This document shows, piece after piece, positions 51,930 through 60,650 of a DNA stretch of 64,000 nucleotides. This DNA is from JBCDJG01 sp038748065. Lineage in GTDB: Bacteria; Pseudomonadota; Gammaproteobacteria; Pseudomonadales; Halieaceae. The stretch is from the NCBI GenBank assembly GCA_038748065.1, contig JBCDJG010000022.1, positions 12,927 to 76,926 of the forward strand. The letters are read 5' to 3'. The translations under genes and the position numbers were made by a program. The notes under the pieces are model-generated. The model did no database searches. It was not told where the DNA came from and worked only from the letters and a program-made list of their open reading frames with translations. The stretch's first letter is position 1. Each line of letters begins with the position of its first letter.

Positions 51930-52658
51930 ATGGATAGCAGTTTTATCGGCACCGCACTGGAGCACTACAACATTATCGCCGCCGCGGCTGCCCTGGCGGC
52001 GATCGCGGTCGCCACACGCATCGGCCATTGGCTCATTTTCAAAAATGCAGCCCTCGACGACATGCGCACGCTGAACCGCGAGGCAGACAAGACCAAGTGG
52101 GAGATGGACAAGTACCCGCCCGTCGTGAAGGCCAATCACAAGCTCGGCATGTGGATGAACCTGGCGTTCTTCTTCCTCGTGCTGCCCTTCATGGTCACCC
52201 TTGTTGTACCGCCAATTGGCACCCTGCTGCTACAGGTATTCGTGGTGCTGATGGTGTACGACTTTTTCTACTACCTCAGCCATCGCTTCTGGTTCCACGG
52301 TAATGGCTGGATGCGGAAAATCCACGCCGTGCATCACCAGGCGCGCAATCCCACCTACCTCGATGCACACTACGTGCATCCCTTTGAGACCTTCGTCGGC
52401 CTCGGTCTGTACATGGGCACCATCATCCTGCTGGCGCCGATCTTCCAGCCCTACAGCGTGGTGACTATCGTGGTGACTTTCCTGATCTTCACCAACATCA
52501 ACATAATCAATCACACCCACGTGGAGCTGGACCGCTTTCCCTTCAAGACGCTCACCTGGATCACGAAGAAGCATCATGTGCACCACGAGAATATGCACAA
52601 GGGCAACTACGCCACCATCACCCTGCTCTACGACAGGATCTTCGGCACGCTCGACTAG
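51930..52658 (+). CDS. Sterol desaturase / fatty acid hydroxylase family protein (copy 2)
   Basis: A 242-residue paralogue of the preceding gene, sharing VLMVYDFFYYLxHRFxFHGxG and the RKxHAVHHQAR block. Its His clusters are HRFWFH, HAVHH and HHVHHENMH. The pair looks like a tandem duplication that has diverged clearly but kept all metal ligands. They may form a heteromer or act in sequence. The stop shares CTAG with the convergent TetR gene. Confidence 0.9.
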   Translation: MDSSFIGTALEHYNIIAAAAALAAIAVATRIGHWLIFKNAALDDMRTLNREADKTKWEMDKYPPVVKANHKLGMWMNLAFFFLVLPFMVTLVVPPIGTLLLQVFVVLMVYDFFYYLSHRFWFHGNGWMRKIHAVHHQARNPTYLDAHYVHPFETFVGLGLYMGTIILLAPIFQPYSVVTIVVTFLIFTNINIINHTHVELDRFPFKTLTWITKKHHVHHENMHKGNYATITLLYDRIFGTLD

Positions 52659-53293
52659 CCGGGCGCGCCCTCGCCAAACACCATGGTGAGCAGGTAGTCC
52701 ACAAACTCGGCCTTGCGCTGCTCGGTAAGCGGATAGACGCCTGCGCTAGCCTGCCGGTTAGCCAGGGACAGGCCCCGCTCCAGCAGGGGTCCCAGCGCAA
52801 CAAAGGCGATCAGACTGCTGCCGAAGATGTCGCGTAGCACCGTGTGATGAACGCGCTCTGACAGTGCCGAATCCTCCAACTCGAGCGGAAAGGCAGTGCG
52901 CGGCAAAAAATGGCGCGCCATCCAATCCATACGCTCGCCTTCTGATACCCCCTCCCTGAGGAAGATGAGACCGTACTCCGGTACCGCCTGCAGGCTGTCG
53001 AGAAAGCAGTCCAGGGCGTGACGGATTCGCGCCCGGTCGCTGGTGAGCCCCTCGGGCTGGTGGATGCTGGCAAAGACCGCGCTGAAGCGCTCGGCTATCT
53101 CAGTCAGGGCCTCGCGCCAGAGGCTCTCCTTGCTCTCAAAGTGATAGAGAATCAATGAGCGTTTAGCCCCGCAGATCGCGGTTATCTCCCGGAAATTGGC
53201 CCCGTCAAAGCCACTTCTTGAGAAGACTTCGATCGCCGCCGCCAGGATAGCGGCGCGGGTTTCGGCCTTCTTTGCTTCCCGGCTTTGCGTCAT
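52655..53293 (-). CDS. TetR-family transcriptional regulator
   Basis: A 212-residue regulator. The N-terminal DNA-binding domain is TRAAILAAAIEVFSRSGFDG, then ANFREITAICGAKRSLILYHFESKESLWREAL, a normal helix-turn-helix with the Y-H-F end. The C-terminal ligand domain is unremarkable. It is divergent from the Rieske oxygenase gene, with an 18-bp palindrome in the spacer that is the likely operator. Confidence 0.92.
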   Translation of the reverse strand: MTQSREAKKAETRAAILAAAIEVFSRSGFDGANFREITAICGAKRSLILYHFESKESLWREALTEIAERFSAVFASIHQPEGLTSDRARIRHALDCFLDSLQAVPEYGLIFLREGVSEGERMDWMARHFLPRTAFPLELEDSALSERVHHTVLRDIFGSSLIAFVALGPLLERGLSLANRQASAGVYPLTEQRKAEFVDYLLTMVFGEGAPG

Positions 53294-53397
53294 CGCGGTG
53301 TGATCGCCCTCTTCGCTTTTTGGCCCCCACGGGACAGTTTCTTGAACTGCCTCTGGCTGGCCAGTGTTTGCGCTACCCTATGAACTCGATCATACTC

Positions 53398-53415
53398 ACT
53401 GACATAACTGTCAGT
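53398..53415. promoter_or_regulatory. 18-bp perfect palindrome, probable TetR operator
   Basis: ACTGACATAACTGTCAGT is perfectly self-complementary outside a four-base centre and lies 17 bp before the Rieske gene start. TetR-type dimers typically bind such sites. A possible promoter (TTTGCG-17-TCATAC) ends just upstream, so binding would block transcription. Confidence 0.6.
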
Positions 53416-53431
53416 CAAACCAGGTGAAGCT

Positions 53432-54400
53432 ATGAACTCGGTGCAGCACATATCCGCTCCGCAGACCGCGCGTTTTCCCTTTCCCATCCCATTCGGCTGG
53501 TTTCACATCGCCATGGATGACGACATCGCCGTCGGGGAGATCAAGACCATCAAGGCCTTTGGCCGAGAGATGGTGCTGTGGCGCGCCGAGAGCGGCGAAC
53601 TCACGCTGCAGCATGCCTACTGCCCCCACCTCGGCGCTCACCTCGGCGTGGGCGGCGAGGTCGCTGGCAATGCACTGCGCTGCCCCTTCCATCACTGGGA
53701 GTTCGGCGGTGATGGCAAGGTAACCGCCATTCCCTACGCGGAAAAAATTAACGACAAGGCCTGCCTCAAAACCTATCCCCTGCAGGTGAAGTACGGCGTG
53801 GTTATGGCCTGGTATCACCCCGATGACGCGCCGCCGAGCTATGAGCTCTCGGACATCCCCGAGTATGAAGATGAGAGCTACACCAAGCCGATTGTGACCC
53901 GACATGACATCCGCACGGCGCTGCAGGAGATGGGTGAAAACACGGCCGACGGCGCCCATTTTGTGACGGTGCATGGACACCCCGGCGCCGCCTCCTATGA
54001 AAACTTCGAATTCGACGGTGCTCACATCAACATGGAGAGCACGCAGGTTTTCCCAAGCTCCGGTGGCCCCGTCAACGGCACACTGAAGACGCGCAATGAC
54101 GGTTTCAGCTGGGCCATCATTCGCTATCAAACGCTGATCGAGATCACCATGCTCACCACCAACGTCCCGATCGATGAGAATCACGTGACCCAGTACTTCC
54201 ATGTGGCCTGGAAGAATCCGGATGGCGACCCAAAGATCGACCGTATCGGCGAAGCCTTCAATAAAGAGGTCAACCGCCAGCTGACGGACGATATTGTGAT
54301 CTGGGAAAACAAAGTCTACGAGCCTTCCCCGCAGCTTTGCGACGGGGACGGCCCGATCTCACGCTACCGCCGCTGGGCGAGCCAGTTCTACGCGAGCTGA
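53432..54400 (+). CDS. Rieske non-heme iron oxygenase (KshA-like)
   Basis: A 322-residue terminal oxygenase. The Rieske [2Fe-2S] ligands are Cys64-x-His66 and Cys84-x2-His87 (YCPHLGAHLG, CPFHHWEF). The mononuclear iron site has MGENTADGAHFVTVHGHP, with the H-x4-H pair expected. The overall size and the ISRYRRWASQFY end resemble 3-ketosteroid 9-alpha-hydroxylase and cholesterol-desaturase-type oxygenases rather than aromatic-ring dioxygenases. AGGTGA precedes the ATG. A reductase partner is not in the window. First gene of a four-gene unit. Confidence 0.92.
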   Translation: MNSVQHISAPQTARFPFPIPFGWFHIAMDDDIAVGEIKTIKAFGREMVLWRAESGELTLQHAYCPHLGAHLGVGGEVAGNALRCPFHHWEFGGDGKVTAIPYAEKINDKACLKTYPLQVKYGVVMAWYHPDDAPPSYELSDIPEYEDESYTKPIVTRHDIRTALQEMGENTADGAHFVTVHGHPGAASYENFEFDGAHINMESTQVFPSSGGPVNGTLKTRNDGFSWAIIRYQTLIEITMLTTNVPIDENHVTQYFHVAWKNPDGDPKIDRIGEAFNKEVNRQLTDDIVIWENKVYEPSPQLCDGDGPISRYRRWASQFYAS

Positions 54401-54404
54401 GCCC

Positions 54405-55979
54405 ATGACAGACATAGATTTCACGCAGACCGGCAACCGAGTGCTGGGGAAGATACTGCAGTTACAGGCCGAGCAGCAGCCAGACGGCGTTTTCCTGCGC
54501 GCCGGCGAGCTCGCCTTTAGCTATGCCGAAACCCTGGCCGAAGCCGAGGCCTACGCGGCCGGCATGGCTGCCATGGGGATCACGAAGGGCGATCGGGTCT
54601 GTTTGTTCATGGCCTCCTGCCCCGAGTTTATTTTTCTCAGCCTCGCCTGCAATCTAATCGGCGCACAGTGGGTACCGGTGAACAGCGATTACCGCGGTAG
54701 CTGGCTGGCTGAAACCATAAGCGACAGCCGCGCGAAACTGCTCGTCGCCGACGCCGACCATGCTGCCTACCTGGCCGGCGTGGAAACGCCCCCGCTTTAC
54801 GTCAAGGGCGAGGCGAGCCTCGAAGCACTGCACGCTGACCCGAGCGCACTCACGCTTACATTGCCCGAGCTTAACTACGGCGACACCGCTTCCATTATGT
54901 GGACCTCCGGCACCACCGGGCGCTCCAAGGGCGTGATGCAAAGTCACAATGCCTGGGTTCGCGCAGCACTCTCAAGCGCTGAGATGGGCGGTATGCACAC
55001 GGGCGATGTCGTCTACTGCTGCCTGCCGCTGTACAACTCGGCAGCCTGGGTTGCCATGATCTACCCGGCACTGGTGAGCGGCAGCACCGTCGCCATGGAT
55101 CCGCAATTCTCGGCGAGCGACTTCTGGGACCGGGTCCGTTACTACGGCGCCAACCACCTGTTTACCCTGGGCGCCATGCATATTTTCCTGTGGCAGGCAC
55201 CGGAATCCGATGACGACCTCGACAATCCCGCCCGCAATGCCCAAATGATCCCCATGCCGGAGGCACTCTTACCCGGCTTTAAGGCACGCTTCGGTATCGA
55301 CGCGATACACCAGGGCTTCGGCCAGAGTGAAATCATGCTGTTGATGCGGCGGCAGGACGACGGCACGGACTGGCCTGCAAACAGCCTGGGCACCCCGGCG
55401 GATGACGTCGAGGTGGCGCTGCTGGATGACGAGGGCCAGCCTGTGGCTGTTGGTGAGCCCGGCGAGGTCTGCGTGCGCGAAAAAGCGCCGCACGTACACT
55501 TCAATGGCTACTTTGAAAACGCCGAAGCGAATGCCGCAGCCTTCATCGACGGCTGGTACCACACCGGCGACCTCGCGAAGCAGGACGATCAAGGGCACTA
55601 CTACTTCGTCGACCGCAAAAAAGATGTGATTCGCTACAAGGGTCGCAATGTATCCTCAGTGGCCGTAGAGGCCGTGGCCCGCAGCCACCCAGCCGTCAGG
55701 GACGTTGCGGTATTCGGCATCACCTCGGAAGCGCTCGCCAGCGAGCACGAGATCATGCTCGCACTGGTGCTAGCCGAGGGTGAAACAGCGAGCCCCGAGG
55801 ACATCGCTCACCATATCAACCAGAACGCGCCCTACTTCTTCGTGCCCCGCTACATCGAGATCATGGACAGCCTGCCGATGACGCCGACCCAGAAGGTGCG
55901 CAAGGTGGAGCTGCGCGAGCGTGGCCTGTCGCCTCACACCTGGGACGCACAACAGGCAGGCTTCAAGGTGGAGCGCTGA
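54405..55979 (+). CDS. Acyl-CoA synthetase (AMP-forming ligase family)
   Basis: A 524-residue class I adenylate-forming enzyme. It has ASIMWTSGTTGRSKGVMQSH (P-loop), QGFGQSEIMLLM, the hinge/ATP motif GWYHTGDLAKQDDQGHYYFV followed by DRKKDVIRYKGRNVSSVAVE, and the C-terminal lysine in PMTPTQKVRKVELRERGL. It should activate a carboxylic acid as its CoA thioester. It lies 4 bp after the Rieske gene and 2 bp before the thiolase, so they form one operon. Confidence 0.93.
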   Translation: MTDIDFTQTGNRVLGKILQLQAEQQPDGVFLRAGELAFSYAETLAEAEAYAAGMAAMGITKGDRVCLFMASCPEFIFLSLACNLIGAQWVPVNSDYRGSWLAETISDSRAKLLVADADHAAYLAGVETPPLYVKGEASLEALHADPSALTLTLPELNYGDTASIMWTSGTTGRSKGVMQSHNAWVRAALSSAEMGGMHTGDVVYCCLPLYNSAAWVAMIYPALVSGSTVAMDPQFSASDFWDRVRYYGANHLFTLGAMHIFLWQAPESDDDLDNPARNAQMIPMPEALLPGFKARFGIDAIHQGFGQSEIMLLMRRQDDGTDWPANSLGTPADDVEVALLDDEGQPVAVGEPGEVCVREKAPHVHFNGYFENAEANAAAFIDGWYHTGDLAKQDDQGHYYFVDRKKDVIRYKGRNVSSVAVEAVARSHPAVRDVAVFGITSEALASEHEIMLALVLAEGETASPEDIAHHINQNAPYFFVPRYIEIMDSLPMTPTQKVRKVELRERGLSPHTWDAQQAGFKVER

Positions 55980-55981
55980 GG

Positions 55982-57226
55982 ATGGCGCAGAGTATCACCC
56001 AGCTCAGGGAACGCAGCGGCCGCTTTGACTGGGGTTCAGCGACAGAACTGCGGGATATCCGCGGTGAGGTTGCGATTGTCGGGATCGGCGAGACTGCCTA
56101 CAGCGGGCCCTCGGATCGCGATGCCACGGCCATGGGCCTGGAGGCGATCGAGAAAGCCATTCATGACGCAGGGCTCGAACCCGCAGAGGTCGACGGCCTG
56201 ATGATGGCCCCCTATATCGAAGGCCAGGTCACCGCCGCAGATTTCCATGCCCACTTCGGCACCGACCACGAACTGTGGGTCAGCGAACGCGGCGGTGCCA
56301 TGGTCTGGGCTGCCACCTGCGCGCATGAGGCAGCCGAGGCGCTCGCCAGCGGCAAGGCCCACCACATCGTCAACGTATTTTCAGTGGATTGGGCAACGCG
56401 ACGCGCCCGGGGCACCGGCTCGCCGGGGGACTACCACGCCAACGAACCCATGAAGGCCCAGCTCGAGGGACCCTTCGGCTGGTACCCGCAGCCGCTTTAC
56501 TTCGCGACCTTTGCCCGGCGTCACATGCATGACTACGGCACTACCGAAGAACAGCTCGCCGCTCTGCCGCTCGCCTTCCGGCGGCACGCGAACAGCCACC
56601 CGGATGCGGTGATGCGCGAGCGTGAGTTGAGCCTGGAGCAATATCTCTCGCGCCCCTACCTTGCAGACCCTTTTCGCCTGGAGGATTGCTGCCTGGTTTC
56701 AGATGGGGCCGCAGCCTTTGTCATGACCAGCGCAGAGCGCGCAGCTGACCTGCGCCAGCCTACCGTGCTGGTTGACGGGGTCGGACACGGGCTGATCGAC
56801 GGCGCCCCCTACATCAGCCAGCAGGCAGATATCACCTCGACGCCACAGGTTTTTTCTGCGCCCTGGGCCTATGCCATGGCCGACATCAGCGCCGCGGATC
56901 TCGACGTCATCGCGGTCTACGACTGTTTTTCGATGACGGCACTGATGCAGATCGAGGACATGGGTTTCTGTAAGAAAGGCGAAGGTGGCGACTTCATCCA
57001 GGATAACCGGCTGGGCTTTGATCGACCGCGCCGGCAGGGCGGCATTCCCTGCAACACCCACGGCGGCTTTCTGTCACATGCCTACGTGCTTGGCATTGCT
57101 CACGTGGTGGAACTGGTCAAGCAACTGCGGGGCACGGCTCCAAACCAGGTCGCTGACGCAGAGCTGGCCGCCTACGCGGGATTCACCGCGGAGGAGGCTT
57201 CTACCTTGATTTTGCGGAGGACCTAA
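55982..57226 (+). CDS. SCP2-type thiolase / lipid-transfer protein-like thiolase
   Basis: A 414-residue thiolase-fold protein of the acetyl-CoA acetyltransferase/lipid-transfer subgroup. It has EVAIVGIGETAYSG at the N-terminus, DCCLVSDGAAAFVMTSAERA in the middle, DLDVIAVYDCFSMTALMQIE and the C-terminal Cys/His-Gly motif IPCNTHGGFLSHAYVLGIAH. In actinobacterial steroid degradation such proteins (Ltp2) pair with a DUF35 partner and act as retro-aldolases; here a DUF35 gene follows 5 bp later. Thiolytic versus aldolytic action cannot be decided. Confidence 0.9.
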   Translation: MAQSITQLRERSGRFDWGSATELRDIRGEVAIVGIGETAYSGPSDRDATAMGLEAIEKAIHDAGLEPAEVDGLMMAPYIEGQVTAADFHAHFGTDHELWVSERGGAMVWAATCAHEAAEALASGKAHHIVNVFSVDWATRRARGTGSPGDYHANEPMKAQLEGPFGWYPQPLYFATFARRHMHDYGTTEEQLAALPLAFRRHANSHPDAVMRERELSLEQYLSRPYLADPFRLEDCCLVSDGAAAFVMTSAERAADLRQPTVLVDGVGHGLIDGAPYISQQADITSTPQVFSAPWAYAMADISAADLDVIAVYDCFSMTALMQIEDMGFCKKGEGGDFIQDNRLGFDRPRRQGGIPCNTHGGFLSHAYVLGIAHVVELVKQLRGTAPNQVADAELAAYAGFTAEEASTLILRRT

Positions 57227-57231
57227 AGACA

Positions 57232-57657
57232 ATGCTGGCGCCGAATCTGGACGACCCGCTGACCGGGCCCTTCTGGCAAGCCGCTGCCGAGGGGCGGCTG
57301 GTAATGTGTTGGAGTGCGGCCTGCAACAGAGCGATCTGGTACCCACAAACTCACTGCCCGGTGTCCGGCGAGCCAACGATCTGGCGAACGCTGTCGGGTA
57401 AAGCGACGCTGCTGAGCTGGACAGTTGTTCAGGCACCCATCAACCCAAACTTTAAAACACCCTACATACCCGCTCTGGTAGTGCCCGAGGATGCGCCCGG
57501 CGTGCGCCTGGTCACACAGATTGTGGGCGCAGAGCCTGACAGCCTGCTGTGCGATATGCCTCTTGCTGTGGGGTTTACCGAGATCATTAGCGCCGATGGT
57601 GAGCGCTACCAGGCCCCGACCTTCAGTCCGGCTGAGCGACCTCAAGCGAGCCAATAA
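57232..57657 (+). CDS. DUF35/OB-fold acyl-CoA-associated protein with incomplete zinc ribbon
   Basis: A 141-residue protein with an N-terminal rubredoxin-like zinc ribbon and a C-terminal OB fold (GKATLLSWTVVQAPINPNF, AVGFTEIISADGERYQAPTF). Normal members have four Cys. Here Cys26, Cys31 and Cys42 are present, but the last is Ser45 (C-P-V-S), and the first pair is C-x4-C rather than C-x2-C. It is presumably the obligate partner of the thiolase just upstream. Its 3' end overlaps the convergent hydrolase by 35 bp. Confidence 0.85.
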   Translation: MLAPNLDDPLTGPFWQAAAEGRLVMCWSAACNRAIWYPQTHCPVSGEPTIWRTLSGKATLLSWTVVQAPINPNFKTPYIPALVVPEDAPGVRLVTQIVGAEPDSLLCDMPLAVGFTEIISADGERYQAPTFSPAERPQASQ

Positions 57658-58564
57658 AGCGATCGATCTGTGCAAGGAACTGCTCGGGAAACAGAACGAA
57701 GGCGGCCACGTGTGTTCCCCATCGACCGCGCCAGGCGATGTCCGGATGATCCGGCGGCACTGTCGGCGCGGCCCAAAGCCTGACATTAGGATTCATCTGT
57801 GCAAGGGCATAAGCGTGCTCGGCCAGGGTCACCGGGTCGTCTGGATCCTGCATCAACAGTATCGGCATGTCCAACTGACTCGCTAGTGCCAGCGCCTGCC
57901 CCTCACCGCCGGGCAGGCCATGGAAGGCGGCAGCGGCCCAGGCAGAAGGCGCAAATACAGCCGGTGGCAGGCCGGTCTCTACCCATCCGCCATGCGTCAC
58001 GACACTGTGGAAGTCGAGCAGCGGATCCAGCAGGATAGCTCCGTCGGCAACCGGGCGTTCGGCCATGGCGTTGATTACCGTCCCACCACCCATCGACTTG
58101 CCCATGACAAATAGCGGCAAGGAGTCACCTACCCTCGCCCGCACCCAGTCTATGGCTGCCAGGGCGTCGTACTTCTCATTGACTCCCCAAAGCACGCCGC
58201 GCGGGTCACGGTCAGAAGCGCCGTGGTTACGCTGGTCAATAGCGGCCACGGAAACACCGCGCTCCACCATCGCAGCATAAAACGCCAGTGACCCGAAGAA
58301 CTCGCTGTCACGGTTGGAGCCGCGACCGTGAATGAATACGAGTACGGCCCGGGGCGAGTCCGCCGGTATCCACCAGCCCTGCAGCGTGAGCTCAGCGTCT
58401 TCGGGTTGCAGGCTAAAGTTTTCGAAAGCAAGGCCAAGGTCCGCTGGCGACGTAGTAATGGCTAGCTCGCCCGGCAACTTCATTTGCGCCGGGATGGACA
58501 CCAGCAGCAGGTAGCCCAGCGCAAGTATCAGTGCGGCCGGCACATAACGCAGCGCCCGCCTCAA
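57623..58564 (-). CDS. Membrane-anchored alpha/beta hydrolase
   Basis: A 313-residue protein. An N-terminal hydrophobic helix (VPAALILALGYLLLVSIPA) is followed by an alpha/beta-hydrolase domain with the HGRGSNRDS oxyanion segment, nucleophile Ser in FVMGKSMGGGTVI, Asp in MQDPDDPVT and a late His. The best start is TTG at 58564, whose TTGA overlaps the stop of the SDR gene and which has GAGGG upstream. A longer frame would overlap that gene by 97 bp. Substrate unknown. Confidence 0.85.
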   Translation of the reverse strand: MRRALRYVPAALILALGYLLLVSIPAQMKLPGELAITTSPADLGLAFENFSLQPEDAELTLQGWWIPADSPRAVLVFIHGRGSNRDSEFFGSLAFYAAMVERGVSVAAIDQRNHGASDRDPRGVLWGVNEKYDALAAIDWVRARVGDSLPLFVMGKSMGGGTVINAMAERPVADGAILLDPLLDFHSVVTHGGWVETGLPPAVFAPSAWAAAAFHGLPGGEGQALALASQLDMPILLMQDPDDPVTLAEHAYALAQMNPNVRLWAAPTVPPDHPDIAWRGRWGTHVAAFVLFPEQFLAQIDRFIGSLEVAQPD

Positions 58565-59331
58565 AAGCCCTCGACCTTGTGATTGACCTTCCAGATGTAA
58601 CCGGGGAAGAGCCGCCGCATGATATAGCCAATACGGGTCTGCTTGCCGGGGAAGCAAAGGAAGTCGCCTTTTTCCAGGCTAGCTTCTACCGCCTCGATCA
58701 CTTCTTCGGGCTGGATGATTTCACCCTCTGCGGTCAGTTTTGGTACAACGGTATCCTCAGCCTGCTTCCATAGCGGTGTCGCTACCGGCGGCGGACATAC
58801 GCAGACGAAGCGAACGCCCGAATTCAGGTTTTCGTGATGCAGGATTTCGGTATAGAACTGTACAGCGCTTTTGGTTGAGCAGTACCCGCCCATAAGCAGG
58901 CCGGGAATGACACCTGACATCGATGAAAAGCTGATGAAGTCACCGCTGCCTCGCTCAATCATGCCCGGCAGGGTTGCGGTAGCAATATTCACCAGCCCAC
59001 CGTAGTTTATATCCATCAGCTTGAGCTGGACCTTAGGGTCTTGTTCCAGCAACCTGCCGAAGGGCATGATCGCGGCCGCATTGGCGACGCGATCAATCGG
59101 GCCGAGGTCTTCTTCTACTTGCTTAACGACCGCGTGCACAGCGTCCGTATCGCTGATATCCACCGGATAGGCGCGAATGCCATCGACACCCTCGGCCGTT
59201 TCGGCCATGCCGGGTTCGTTAACATCTAAAATGGCGACCTGGGCGCCCTGTCCTGCCAGTGCCCGAGCGGCGGTTCGCCCCATGCCACTGCCTCCACCTG
59301 TAATCAAGGCGACCTTGCCCTTAAACGCCAT
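58561..59331 (-). CDS. Short-chain dehydrogenase/reductase
   Basis: A 256-residue classical SDR. It has VALITGGGSGMGRTAARALA, AILDVNEPG (acidic, suggesting NAD), Ser in DFISFSSMSGVIPG and Tyr-X3-Lys in GGYCSTKSAVQFY. The C-terminal QTRIGYIMRRLFPGYIW is seen in long-chain or steroid-type SDRs. It is translationally coupled to the hydrolase gene and divergent from the next TetR gene. Confidence 0.9.
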   Translation of the reverse strand: MAFKGKVALITGGGSGMGRTAARALAGQGAQVAILDVNEPGMAETAEGVDGIRAYPVDISDTDAVHAVVKQVEEDLGPIDRVANAAAIMPFGRLLEQDPKVQLKLMDINYGGLVNIATATLPGMIERGSGDFISFSSMSGVIPGLLMGGYCSTKSAVQFYTEILHHENLNSGVRFVCVCPPPVATPLWKQAEDTVVPKLTAEGEIIQPEEVIEAVEASLEKGDFLCFPGKQTRIGYIMRRLFPGYIWKVNHKVEGF

Positions 59332-59483
59332 GCGTTCAGCTCCTTTATCCGTGATGAAAATCAGCCCCCGTCGGGGATGTTGAATAATGGACAGCCCCGC
59401 GATATAAGACAACGACACCGGCACTATCCAGCATCTCGCTGGCATGCGGGTCAAACTATTCGAACCAGCAGGAGCCCCGCCCT

Positions 59484-60098
59484 TTGCCCAAACCCCTGGT
59501 CGCCGTGGAAACCATCTACGACGCTGCCCTGGACCTGCTCGATGAGCGGGGCGCCGAGGCCCTGAGTGCCCGTAATCTCGCCGCTGCATTAAAGTGCTCG
59601 ACGCGCACCCTGTACCAGCAGGTAGGCAAGCGCGAGGCACTCGTTGCCCAACTTATCGCGCACTATCTTGCGGGCAGGGACCTGGTTTTTGAACGCGACG
59701 CTGACTGGCGGGTCACGGCACGCAACTGGAGCCTGGCACTACGCGGCGCCCTGCTCGCTCACTCCAACCTGGCACGCCTGATGACAACCGAGCACCGGGA
59801 GCCCATCGCTGACTATGCCACCGAGCTGCTGAAGGCACTGCTCGCCGCAGGTTTTGAACGACCGCTGGCGCTGCGCAGCGTCAGGGTGCTGGTCAATGTG
59901 GTCATCAACCTCACCATCTCCGAGATCATTACCACCGAGCATGGGAGCACGCAATCCCACGCAGCTGCACAGGGCCTGCGCGCCGATGACCTGGCTATCG
60001 CGGGCCGCGCGACCCGCGCCGGCAACCCACCTGAGACTTTTGACAACACCCTTCGCTGGCTGCTGATTGGCATCGCCGCGGAACGGGACGGTCAATGA
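59484..60098 (+). CDS. TetR-family transcriptional regulator
   Basis: A 204-residue regulator starting with TTG at 59484 (AGGAG ten bases upstream). The DNA-binding domain is ETIYDAALDLLDERGAEALS, then ARNLAAALKCSTRTLYQQVGKREAL. The C-terminal domain is Ala/Leu-rich. It is divergent from the SDR-hydrolase pair and probably controls it; no clean palindrome was found in the 152-bp spacer. Confidence 0.88.
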   Translation: MPKPLVAVETIYDAALDLLDERGAEALSARNLAAALKCSTRTLYQQVGKREALVAQLIAHYLAGRDLVFERDADWRVTARNWSLALRGALLAHSNLARLMTTEHREPIADYATELLKALLAAGFERPLALRSVRVLVNVVINLTISEIITTEHGSTQSHAAAQGLRADDLAIAGRATRAGNPPETFDNTLRWLLIGIAAERDGQ

Positions 60099-60125
60099 GC
60101 AACGTAAGGCGCGGCGTCTGAAGCC

Positions 60126-60650
60126 ATGAGCGAACAATCCACCTGGGTTTTTGGCTACGGCTCCCTGATCTACAAAGTGGACTTTCCCTTCCAGGAGAGT
60201 GCCGTCGGGCGGATTCACGGCTGGCAGCGCAGGTTCTGGCAGGGCTCACATGACCACCGGGGTACGCCGGATGCCCCGGGCCGCGTTGTGACCCTGGTCG
60301 AGGAGCCAGGCGCCAGTTGCATCGGAGTAGCCTATCGCGTCACTCACGCGGTGTTTGAACATCTAGACCACCGTGAAAAGAACGGTTACGAGCGCGTAGA
60401 GGTCGATATCCACCTGCGGGACTGCGGCAGCACCGTGGCTGGCCTGATGTACCACGCCGCCGAAGACAACCCGGCGTTTCTCGGGCCTGCGTCGCTTGAG
60501 GAGCTGGCAGCCCACATTGGCTCCAGCCACGGGCCCAGTGGATCCAACCGCGATTACCTGCTGTACCTCGCCGAGGCCCTGCGCGAACTCGGCGATCAGG
60601 ACGAGCATGTCTTTGCCCTGGAGGCGCTGCTTACTACATCTCCACCTTAG
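60126..60650 (+). CDS. chaC: Gamma-glutamylcyclotransferase, ChaC type
   Basis: Degrades glutathione to 5-oxoproline and Cys-Gly. The 174-residue protein has the phosphate-binding-like loop VFGYGSLIYKVDFPF, GWQRRFWQGSHDHRGTPDAP, PGRVVTLVEE and the catalytic Glu84 in LDHREKNGYER, all standard for ChaC. The last six residues (LTTSPP) and the stop lie inside DNA that is 78% identical to an SDR gene 1.9 kb away on the opposite reading strand, so the native C-terminus has probably been replaced. Confidence 0.92.
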   Translation: MSEQSTWVFGYGSLIYKVDFPFQESAVGRIHGWQRRFWQGSHDHRGTPDAPGRVVTLVEEPGASCIGVAYRVTHAVFEHLDHREKNGYERVEVDIHLRDCGSTVAGLMYHAAEDNPAFLGPASLEELAAHIGSSHGPSGSNRDYLLYLAEALRELGDQDEHVFALEALLTTSPP

